Assembly (NCBI GenBank): GCA_038380795.1
Contig: CM076265.1
Location: 2,764,501 to 2,828,500 of the forward strand
DNA from: Pyrocephalus nanus
Lineage: Eukaryota > Chordata > Aves > Passeriformes > Tyrannidae
Length of the DNA stretch: 64,000 nucleotides
Direction: 5' to 3'
Under the pieces are notes generated by a model. It saw only the letters and a list, made by a program, of their open reading frames with translations. It was not told the DNA's origin and ran no database searches. This document shows, one piece after another, positions 10,601-22,600 of this stretch. Position numbers and translations under genes: made by a program. Within the stretch, counting starts at the first letter, position 1. Every line of letters begins with the position of its first letter.

Positions 10601-13600
10601 GAAAAGTGAGATGTTGACTTGCTGCTCTCAAAAATGTAACCCTTTTATTGTTATTCCTGATAAATTAACAGTAATGAAAAAATTCAGTCTGTGTTGGTTG
10701 GATTTATGACCTAAGAATGTCCCTGGTCAAAGGTGGTGCAGATAAACCAGTTTTCTGAGCAGCATCTGAACTGAACTTTTTTTTTTCTTGACATAACACT
10801 CGATAGTAACTGATGAGGGGTTTGAGGGGAGGCTGAACAAGAGCTTAATTAATTAACACCAAACCAGTGGTCAGTCCAGACAGGAATGTGTCCTTCAAGC
10901 CATCACTGTGAGGAAACCCAACCCAAAGAGTTCTTCGTGGTCTCTGATTTTCAGGGTTGAAAATGCTGAAGATCTTTTAGGTTCATTTGGTATTGCCAAA
11001 GATAGAAATTGTACAAAAGGCTGTGGGGCTTGGATTTTTATTTGGATAGAATGTTTGTGTACAATGTTTACTAAGGTTTTGACCAAACTAAGGTGCTCCA
11101 TGAAAGCACGTGCTTTCTTCGTGGGTTTTGCACCCAAATGGTTTTTCAACCAGGTGCTAAATTCTCTTAATATGTAACTTTTCTTGTCCATTTTAAAAGT
11201 TATAATTTAATCAGGGCCCAACCTCAGTCAGGGCCCAGATTTCAAAAGGCTTCAAATGCTGTAGAGAATCCCTTAGAGATGGGGAAAGCTGAAAGAAATA
11301 GTTTCAAGAGAACAAAAACTCAAAACTACCTGCAACTTTTGAAGTGTTATGCAAATGTTACAGTTATGGTCGCTAATAAATATATTTTTTAAAGAAGTCC
11401 TCTGTTCTTCAGGGCCTTGTTTCCACGAGTGTCTTCTGCAGCTGAAGTGCCTTTGTGACATTCAGTAGTGTAGATTGTGAGCACAGGAACAGATATCATA
11501 AAAGAACTTTAGAGATTCCCTTTTTAGTTTTATTTTTACCTTTATATTCCTGTAAATTTTAAAATGTTTGATTTTCTTCTTCTTTGCTGTGCTAGTTTTT
11601 GATGGGTTTTCTATTTCTTTGTCTTCTCCTGCTGAAAAGTATAGCTTATAAAGGGCTTTTTAAAGTACCTTTGAAGGCTGTTGGGTGACTCCTCATAGGA
11701 AAATAAGGAGCTATGGAAGTGAAGAAAATGAAAGAGAAGCTTTTTCTAAAGATCTACTTTTTGGTAACCAAAACTTCTGGTTTTTTCTCCTCATTTTCAT
11801 ACCTTCATTAGCCAAATAATTCCTGTCTTGAGGATGCTTTGCTGCAAATACTTTGGATCACAGCAAATACTTCCTCATACTAACAGCAGTAATGTAATCT
11901 GAAATATTTCTGTTCTGGTGGATTTTATTTGTCTCAGGCAAAATTGGTGCTGAATAACAGTGGTTATTTCTGGCCCCAAGGTTATGGAAAAGATGAATAA
12001 TGTGTGTTACAAACACACAAGCAGTTGAACATCGTGTGGGAAGCTCAGGTTGATACTTGCTGGAGAATTTCTGGTCGTGGCAGATTTTAAGGAGGAAAAA
12101 GGACTGGGCACAGTTTTCACCAGCTGGTTGATCACTGAGCAACGTCAGAAAAAAGTCTTAGAATGGAGAAAATGAAACTGTTGTCTGTTAGTTTTCCTCA
12201 GATAAGGAACATTTCCTATGAGTAAGAATCGTCTTGGAGATGGACAGTGGAGGCTCTACTCAGCGTCAGAGCTGATAACATAGATCAGGTAGGGCAAGGC
12301 TGAAGTTTTTGAAAAGCTTAAAGATTGATTGTGTTTGGGGAAAGAAAAAGAAGAAGAGGTGGATTGAAGCAATGAATCAAGAAGATGAATTCCTTGCTCT
12401 TTTGTCCAGCTGTCTCTGGATAGACATCCTCTGGGGAAGTTGAAATCTCTGTATGAGGAGCTCCGATGTCACAAGGAACTCCTCACTTTCTGTTTCTCCT
12501 CTTTGCAAGTGGGAAAAGCAGGCTCCTTCCACGCTCCCTGCTAACTTCTCCAACTCCGTGGGCACGCTGAAAAGATTGATTGTGGGCTAGGAAGGCACTT
12601 TAAGACCTGGGATCGTTCTTTGCACGGCAGCGAACGAGTCTCGCATTTTGGAGAGCGTGCTTTGCAAAAAATCAGTGAAGCACCTTCAAAGTAATCTTGA
12701 TTGGTGCTGTTTTAACTTAAGACCGCTCTTCTCTTGTTTTTTCTCCTTTTCCAAACACTTGTCACGTGAAGCTTTTCAGTACTGGACTGTTCTGGTGGCT
12801 CCAGAGGTGCCGTGCAGAGGAACAATGACGTGCTCGGCTGTAACCCGTCAAGCATTAGGTGGCAGTAGCGTGTTGTATTTGGCAGCTGCTTTGTCGTTTC
12901 GGTTTTAATCTCCCGGTGCCTTTAGTGCAGTGTCATAAACGGAGAGAAAACACGTCTTTGGTTTCTTTTTGGTTTTTGTAAAATGCTGATTTATGGTTGT
13001 TGTGACTGTGTGTGACTGTAAGGGCAGCTGTTTGGGCTCTTGTGTGCATAGGTGGGATCAGGCACGCTGTAGGATCTGCACAGGATTCGTGACTTGTTTT
13101 CTGGTCCCCAGTGTCTAACAGTGATAACATTAACTGCAGATATTCTGATGAGAAATACGGTGTTAATGGCCAAGTGAGTTTAGTTTTGCAGCCTTCACTT
13201 TTCCATAAGCTGTTACCATTTCTAAATTTATTACAGCCTGTTAGATAAATACATTTGTGGGGGGTTTTTGCTCGTGTTTACTCTTTATTCTTAGATAAAA
13301 AGAAGCTTAGGCTCAAGAGAATGTTGGTAGGAACATAATTAACCTTTCAGCACAGTGGTGTTATTGTCACTCCAGATCTTGGACCAGTGCAGTTACCTTG
13401 TGACCCTTTTGGAGGGTGTATTTTCCCTCCCTCCTTGTTTCTCCCAGGTAAAGGATCCCGAGGATTTCAGAACTGGTGTTGCATTGTGTTAACCGGGCAG
13501 GATGATCAGTTAATAGAAGAAGAGCAGGAAAGTGTTGACAGAACATGCCTTCTAATTAGTACCTGATGGACCATGTAGGCCACAGAGCCCGGAGTGTGAT

Positions 13601-16600
13601 GTCACTTCAGGGTGGCCATGAGACAAGACCTTTATATGCAAAACAGGCCTGTGGAAAAGCCAGGGATGGAAGTCAGCATTGCTGGAATATTTCACTTCCC
13701 ACTGGAAGCCTGGGGAAAGCTGGGGATGCTGAATCTCCTTCAGCAGAAGGAGCACATAGCAAATTATCAACCCTGTGTTTTGTGCAAGTCTTGCTCTTAA
13801 GTCAGGTAGCCTTTTGTTTGTTTAGGTCCTTTTAGATGTGATTTACAAATAGTTGGGTTTTTAAATAAAACTGGTTTGTTTGGTTTTTTTCTCTCATGCT
13901 GTTTTTTTGAGTAGTAAGAGACAAATACCTTGGCAGTAAGATTTCCTGATGGCTCATGTGATAAAATGGTGAACAAAGTCATTCTAAGTTAAAGAATCCT
14001 ACTAAGTGAAGAGCAGCACCAGAGTGTTTTAGGGTTCCACCCTCACTGATTTTCGATTACATTGTAGCGTTTAAGAGTTTTCAATTAAAAACTTAAGTCT
14101 TTCCAAATGGAAAACCACTTTGTATCTAGCAAGGTAACATGCCAGAATTATTTAGTCACTGGTAATTAGTGGGTTTTCCCCCCAGTCATTTGTATAAATA
14201 TATTGGTAATTAATTAATACTCTTCGTTCAGAAATTCTCCTTCCTCCAGCGATAGAAGTTTAATGTTGACATGTTTAAAACAAAGATTTTTTTTTTTCAA
14301 ATTAACTAATTTTCTTGTTCAGTTTAAGCTTCTTTGTTTTACTGAAGTAAACACTTCCTGTTTCAGAATACTTTTTTTTTTTTTTGAGAGGGGTGTAAAA
14401 CAGTGTCATTTTTCTCCCTGCCCTAATTTTATGAGTTCAGCTGGTGAACTTGGAAAATGGCTTCGTTCTGTGACCTTTCAGTGAGTGCCACAGGGTGGGG
14501 GCCAAGTGCACGTTTGCCACCTTTCCCCTTGCTCATCACAGGTGGCTAAAACGTGCTTCTCTTAAATTTGCCTAGCCAAAAATTCAAATTTCGGCTTCAT
14601 AAATAAATTTCTAATTTGGCCACACTTGATTCCAGAGTTCTGGGAAGGGGAAGACTGAACTCTGTCTTTTTGTGGAGAGAGAGAGAGAAAAATGGAGTGC
14701 AAGCACAGAGACTGTCAGCCTGCTGGACTGTTTTGACTTTTTGAAATTATTTAGAGTAGTGGTTGATTTCTTAGATCCTTACAGATGTGGCTCAAACGCT
14801 GTGGCCACTTAAAGGAATTTTGTTTTAGGGCTTGTGATTGCTTTCTTACAAAAACGCGTCCTCGCGGTGTGTAAATAACTAGAGAAATGGATGCAATTGT
14901 ATGACCCAGCCCAGCCCTTGTTCAGCAGTTAATTTCTCCCGATTTCTGTGAGCATTTGTTCCGACCTCCACAGATTTGGTGCTTGGTTTAAACCTCGCCA
15001 AGGCTGGTGGTGTCTTAATTGCTACCACAGAGCAGCCATTTGGCCTGTGCGAGATGGATGTTGTCAAGGTACCTTCTGCAAGGCGGACATTCATCCACTG
15101 GGAATGGATCAAGGAAGTTTTCATTAATTGGTCCCTTTGTTGGCATTTGTGGCAGAGCAGCCAAAAAACTGAGTGTGAACAGACACTGTGTCAGGGGGTG
15201 AGATTTATTGGCAAGTCCCCCTAAAAACTGGTATTTGCTACATATATTGTAAGCGAGGGGCAAAAGGAGTTTCCTTCCTAAGAACAGCCTGGCATTAGAT
15301 TTATTCAGATTTCATATTGGTTTTTTAAATTTTATTTAAAGGCAGGGAAATGTAACAAGAATTGAGAATCAATTGGAATTTAAATAGGAAATAGCTGGTT
15401 AGTATTTCTCTTCTCAGTGTTGACTGTCTTGCAGCTTCTCTTTAATAGGATGTGAAGTGTTGTGATGAGCTCTGTGGTGCACAGGCAGATTTGCATGGAC
15501 CTATGAATGCTTCTGTCAGATGAGAACCACCTGACAGTTTTTGTCCTGCCTTCATTAGCCTAACCTGTAGATAATAACAATTACAGTTGGTAGGGTATAA
15601 ATGTTGGAGAAAGCAGGAGAAACGTTTTTAAACATAGTTTCCAATTTTGATGCTTTTATTTTCACGTTAACTCGGGCATTTTGGTCTTGTTGCTTTGTTA
15701 AAAGGATGCCCTTCATTCTGTTGGAAGGGTAATGATCTGTGCATTTTGTCCCAGTGCAACACACTTGTTTGTTGCTAAACTTTGAACAGACCAAGACTTT
15801 CTGTTCTGCTTGCTTAGGCCACTTTTGTCTTCGAAAGAATTTTATATCATAGCGAGTCATAAATAAAATAACAATTTAGACTTATTAACCACATTGTCTT
15901 ATGTTGACTCTGAGGGGAGAGTTCTGATTCTGAAATTTGAATATATTGCCTGTTCAATATTGAGCTTTGATACAAGAATAAACAGACTGAACCTCCAAAT
16001 ACTGATTTCTAAAAGTGCCTTTTAGTGAGATGCCTTACATGGAGAAAGGGAGATACAAGTTAATTTGAGTGATGATATTCTATCATTTATTCTTATTTAA
16101 AGCTTAGGTTTAGCCATTAAATGCACTTCCTTCCAAAGCACAACTACTTGGATGGATCTAAGTAATCACCTGGTAAAATCCTCCTACTGGCTTTGCTCAA
16201 GAAGGTGGGGCACATCTCCCTTATTCCAGTGTAGGCACAACATCCCCTATGGAAATAAAGCAGGAACTCAAGACTTGTCTCAACTTCTCACTTCAGTTTA
16301 GCAAGGTGATTCCAGAGTTAAAAATCTTTATTAAATCAGATAGTTTAGAAATTTGCTGTGTTGTAACTGTTGGTAATGCTGACTACTTGATGGTTACTTT
16401 TTGACTCGTGATAGTAAGTCCAGAATAGTCTAACTTTTGAATTTTTGAGCTCTGATGGTTTCCTCATTGTTCTGTGCCCCTCTTTACTTTCAAGTTTTAG
16501 AACCTTAGTAATGGGGTGTAGAGGGACAGAATCCAAAAGGTCCATAATGAAAATTTAGAAATCTGAAAATACTTCTCCAAAACAATTGTCTCAGGAGAGA

Positions 16601-19600
16601 AGATCAAGGATTTAATGCAGCCACATCTGGTTCATCCTTTTTTATATTACTTTTCATTTTCTGCCGAAGATTTCTGCAAACACTGGACAGCTTTGCATAA
16701 AATATTGGAAAGCAGGAAAGACAAAGCTGTAGAAAGTGGAGAGAACTCCTTTAGTTCATTCCTGGGAAAAAAAAAAAATAGAGCTGATCTCCCTTCAGTT
16801 TCCTCAGTCAGAAAAAGTAGAAAGTTTACATGGCACGTAATTTCAGCAGGAATTGTTTTACAGTTATCTGTGCAATACACAGCAGTAGATGAAAGCATTG
16901 TTACTTAACTTTTTCATAAGTCAAATAAAATTTGGAAGCAATAGTAGTTTTCCTAGGAAATAAAACCTCGTGGTTTGACGTGTGGAATCAGAGATGTGGC
17001 GCATCTTTGGCCTTTAAAGTGAAATATCCTTTGTACACACAAGGCAAAACAGCCCCACTCGAGAGGGGACAGTGCGTTTTCAGCCTCTTCTAAATAATCA
17101 GCCCTTTCAGTTTGGCATGGTATGAGTAAAAGTAGTTCCATGAAGTGGTTTAGTTATCATGCATGCCCCAGTTTAGCAAGAGATTACAGATTTAGTGTAA
17201 CCCTTCTGCCCCTGTGCCTCCCCCTCCCCTCCCAATAAGCCGTATTAAGTTGATTCTCACCGGGCGCCGTAAATGTCCCCTGAGAGAAATACGTTCACGG
17301 GCACCGGTAAGAAATTGTACATTAAATTGATTTAACTAGAGGGTTTCTGCTTGCTAATTTGAGTTTGATTAAAGTCAGCCAGCCCTGTTAGATTTATGGC
17401 CCGAAGTTTAGGGAAGGAGGACGGGGACCTTCGCGCATCACCGCAGGGCTGGAGCTGCTCAGCCAGAGCTCAGCCAGTTCCTCATCCTGTGGGGTGAGAG
17501 TTCTTAGGGCCTGTTGATCTGTCACTGATTTTGTTACTTTCAAAAAACTTGATTTCTTTTTTACCAATTCCTGAATTGCAGGAGGGTCTAAACTCCCTGG
17601 AGTGTAAAGCAGGCAGGAATGCACAGCGAAGCAGTTGAATGTGCCGTAGTGTGTTCCAAATACTTGTGCACACAAAATTCCCTGGACTGGTCACGTGACC
17701 ACATCTGTAAATATCTCAGACATCAACAGCTGCTCTAAAGAATTTCAAAAGTCAAAATTGTACAGTAGGCCGGCATTCTCTGTGCTTGCACTCAATTTTC
17801 CTCTCTCTCCACAAAAAGACAGTGTTCAGTATTCACCTTGCCATACCTTTGGAATCAAGTGTGGATGGTGTACAAGTAACAATATCATAAATAAAATAGA
17901 TGTTTTGGAAGTCAAGGCATTTTTATGGAGTCTGAACTTTTAATTATTTGAATGTGACATCAACAGCTTTTTTCAGAGACAGAGAAGGTTTGTTTACTTG
18001 CTGGTTCTTTACTCAGTTGCAGGTATCAAAGGCAGTAGATGAGCATGATGAAATAGAATTAATTTACCTAAAAAGTTTTCCATGAAAAATTTCTAACTTT
18101 TCCAATACTTGTAGAACTATGAACTGAACCTGTATCTGTTTTTTTTTTAGAGTATGTTTGCCAGGTGATACCTTGTTTCTCACTGTATCCAGCCTGCCGA
18201 GAAGGACAGTGGGATGTACATTAAAAATCAAGACAGTTGAACGCAGTTGTTTGCTAAAGCTCCAATAATGGCACTGTAACTGAGTTTGTGGTAGCCTGCC
18301 TCTCCTGTTTCCTAAAGAAAACATTGCCCATTTCACCAAGTCTCCAATAGATACTGTTTAAAGTGTGTTTTTCCTTTGAGCTTTGACCTTCAAGGTTTTC
18401 AAATTTTAGACCTGAAGGTTTTCACATCTCTTTGGTGATTTCAACAGCTAAAGCAATTGGAAACCCCAAGAATCTGGTGTTGGATAACTCTTGGAACAAG
18501 AACTGGAGTCCTCAAGAAATGCTGTGACAGTGTGACGTTTAAGATAAACATCAGGGGAGGGAGCAGTAGTATTGTGTGTGTGGAAGGTAATTTTTTATAG
18601 TTAACCGACTGATTGATAATGGAAATATATTAGTTTATTTTTTAACATTTGCAGGAACTGCACAGCATCACATTATATGAAGTGATGTATGATGTGAAGG
18701 GATATAAATTCCAGACAGCCTTTGGTAATGGAGGACAGTTAGCAAATGACTTCTAGTACATGTGCAGCTGGGAAGGTTGAAATGTATCCAGTAACGTGGC
18801 TGAGGACGTGGCTGGGGCGGTGAGCACGAATGACACGAAGATAACTTGCAGGGCTTTTGAGAAGGGATATTGCAGGAGACAGGGAGGGGCTCCAACATTT
18901 TGAGTGAAAAACTTACAACTGGCTGCGTGGAGGGAGAGATGAGCGGGAGCTCAGAGTGAGTAGAAGGAGGCAGGTCGAGTAGAAAACAGGCCTGTCTGCT
19001 TTCATTACCGAGCTTGTGCGTGGTGGCGGCTGAGATTAACCCAGAAATATCAGGCTGAATGGGGAAAGGGGAGGAGACAGAGAATATCCATCATATCTCA
19101 CCTCTCTCAACACCAGAGCAAACCCCTGGCTCTTCTGAGGCAGCTGCTGGGGGGGCAGATGGAGCAGGACCAGAAGCAAGAACGTGGTGGCCAAGAGGGA
19201 GGGAAGAGATAAAAACCAAAAAGAGCATGGCCTGTTCACATCTGAAGGGGTAACAGAGGACATTTGACTGCCCCCTCTGAACTTCAGCCACTCTGGGAAG
19301 GAGTCCTGTGTGTCTGAGCTGGGGTCTGAAACAGCTGGAGAGTGGACACCTCACTGCTTGTCTTGGAGAGGAAAGAAGGGCAAGGGAAATTGAACCAAGA
19401 CTGGATTTTTGCTAGAAACAATCATCCTTGGCTTTTGGTCAGCGAGCTGGAGGGTAGGGAAAGAGAGGCAGTAAGAGAAGGTACAGAACAAATTCATCTG
19501 AAATAGGATCACTGGGATTAAAAAAAAAAAAAAAAAAAAGGAGGATTAGAGTAAAATAGCTGAGGTTTAAGGATTTTTTTTTTCTTAGTGTAGATGTAGT

Positions 19601-22600
19601 CTGCTAAAGGCATTAGATGGTAATAATGGAAAAAGTCCAACAGAGGAAAGAGCAAATAAATCCAGATAGCTTGGAGACCAAAATGGAGACAAATAGATAG
19701 ACACAGAAATGTGCTTTAATTAGTAGTTGATACTAGTTACATGAAATTGTATCTTTCTGATATAAACTTGCAAATGCTACAGATTTTAAATTTTGCCAAA
19801 TCTATAGGAAAGGAGTTAAGAGCTAAAACCATCCAGATAAGGTACAAGCAAGGAGAAGTGTGACCAATTTTGTGGGAGTGTTTGCTCAGCATTCTTGGCA
19901 GGAGAGGAGCCAGCATTGCTGGTTCTGCTGTGGGCAAGTGGTCAGTGATGTTTCCATGTGCTTGGAAGAAACTGATCTGAGGAGTTGTGGTCTTTGTGGC
20001 CAACCCAAACATCTGACAATGACCTCTTTAGGACACAATGACCGATTGCAACGACCAAAAGTTTTTTTGGTTTGTTTGCACCTTAGACTTTTGTCATCTT
20101 CAGCTGGGGAGATAGAAAAGGGGTCCCCTGAGGGATGAACCTTTATGGATCACAACTGTTCAGCAAGTCTGAGGCTCAGTATCCAAGGCAGAGAGGTGGC
20201 CCTCTTACATTTTGGATTTTCTCAAGCACACACAGGATATTGGTACTCTCTTCTTCCCTTTCCAAAATTAATTATGAACTAAAAGAAAGAAATTAATTTA
20301 ATCAGAAATCTGCTTAAACACTTGTAGAACAGGTGTTCCAAGTTTCAGTGCCCCAGCTGGTCATGGTATAAAGGGCAGCTCCAGAAAAAGGGATATCTTG
20401 GTTTATAACACAGCTATCAGCTGATAGGCGTCATTATATTGCAGCTATCTCATTTTAAATGCTGTTTCCTGTTGGTCCGTCACTTATACTGAGCAATTTA
20501 AAATATATAAAAAAAAAAGATTACTAGCATTGAAATAAAGCTACGGGAAGATGGAGCTTTGAGGGTTCCTTTTCAGGAGACATTTGAACCACAAGTCAGA
20601 GGGTTCTGCTCAGAACAAATGGTAAAGAAAATGTGTTACCATTTTAATTATTATTGCCTGTTTAACACGGGATTTCTTGCAGCCATGTCCTCGAATAACC
20701 ATTTCTTAACTAAAATGACACAATTCTGTAAGCAGTGATCCATGACTTTAAATATTTGGAAGGGCTATTGATTCACCGAACCGGAAGAAATTAAAGATGT
20801 TGAAGCGCGTTTTCAAAAGTAAAATTACATGTAATATAAATTATATTTGATCATGTATATTTTATTTACCATTTAAATCACACACAAAAAGGAAAAAAGC
20901 TAGGCACATGTAATCCAGCATTCAGGGCATCTGTAGTAGCCTTAACTAAATACTGGTGGGTTTGTTTAAACCAGCTCTGTGTCGTGGTTACAAGAGCTCC
21001 CAGCACCTCCTCTTGCTCCCATGTCCTGGTCCTCTGCAGGTACCCATTTCTGTTTGTGGTAGTCACTCTCTGCAGGTAAATTGCCCATAAGACCAGCGAT
21101 TCCATCAGCAAATTATCCAGAAAAAATGCCGCCAGTGCTCGTGGTGACATTTGTGCCACCGGTGGTTGGGCTGCCGTTCCAGCGGGCTGATTGAATTGGC
21201 AGCTCCCTCTCGTGCCCGGCGCCGCCGTCCCCCTTCCTTCGGCACCTCAGCCCAGACCTTCTCCTTTCCTCTGTCCTTTTAACTGAGTATCAAATGCATT
21301 ATTGATTGCTGCTCTCCCACCCCTCCTCACTTCCACTCCCCTCAACTTTTTCATCTTTTTTTTTCCTCCCTCCCTCCCCCCCTCTTTCCCCTTTGATTGG
21401 CAGTATCACCCAGACAAGCAGGAGGCAGATGTGCCGGCAGGAGAAGCGGAGCAGCGCGTGCAGCGGTTCATCGAAGTCGATCAGGCGTGGAAAATTCTGG
21501 GGAACGAGGAGACAAAAAAAGAGTATGACCTGCAGCGGCGTGGTAGGTTCCTGCCAAGGAGTGGCTGCGGTGGCAGCAGCTCTTTAAATAAGCAGGGGCT
21601 GGGAGTGGTAGTTGAGATGGTGTTTTAAAATGCTGTTTTAGTGCTGAACCAAATGTTTTTCTTTCGCTCCTGTCCTACTTTCAGGCGTGGATCCATTATT
21701 TATAGCTCTTGCTCCACATACATCAGCTGCTGAAACCACTGAATGGCTTCCAACAAAACGTTAGGGGGCATTCTTCCTAATAGCTCGAATTGTTATGAAA
21801 TTTATACCAATGGCAGAACCTTAGCCCTTTTTATTTTATTAAGGTAGCTTCGTTAACTGTTCTTACTTTTAAGCCTTGCACTGCATTTTGCTGCAGTGTC
21901 TTGGGTATGTATTAATCCATTTGTGCCCAGTGTTCACTGTGTAGGGGTTGATAACCACTTCAGAATCGTTAGGACTCGTTCTTTCTCCTCGTGTGTGTGT
22001 TACAGTAGCTTCCAGAATTCATTTGTAGTCCAAACTAGTCCTTTTAAAGCAGGTTTATAAATAATATTCCAATATAACACATTAACTAGGCAGCTCCAGC
22101 ATGCATTTCTTTTTATACCTCTCAGAAAATAGCTTCTTAAAAACAGTGACAGGCTGTTGTGAGAAAGAAAGGGGGGAAATGTAGGTCAGGTCTGTCACAC
22201 ATGGGCTACCATTACATGAAGTGATAGGCTGTCTTTCTGCTCTGGCCTCGGGATAGGAGTCCCTCAGCCTTCCATTAGAACCTTCAATAAATGTATATCC
22301 ACCCTCCATGTTAATGGGGGGAGTCAATAATAGTGTCTTGCCTGTGGGGAAAACACTCGGTCGCGCTCGGCAGCAGCACACTCCGGCCCGGCATTGACGT
22401 GGAGCCACCACCACTTCTGAATGTGTCTGATAAAAGCCCAACTGTCTCTGCAGCTTGTTATTGAATTCCCTGCCATTGTACATTGGCACACCATCAGACC
22501 CTTCCTCTCTTGGGCTGGTTTTTAACTCCCCGGACGTGGAGAACACAAAGCCGTAGTCATCGTGGCAGATATGCATCAGTGCAGGAGAAAGAGAGGGGCA

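Larger units (their letters stand above)
4696..21403 (+). other. DNAJC24: DNAJC24 intron 1 (16.7 kb)
   Basis: A long AT-rich intron with donor gtaagt and acceptor gattggcag, preceded by a very pyrimidine-rich tract at about 21310-21392. I see no exon of another gene and no clear transposon in it. It contains several CpG-retaining patches listed separately as candidate regulatory elements, a 16-bp palindrome at 11102-11117, a poly-A run near 19521-19539, and a 160-codon minus open frame at 6387-6866 of unknown meaning. Confidence 0.85.
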
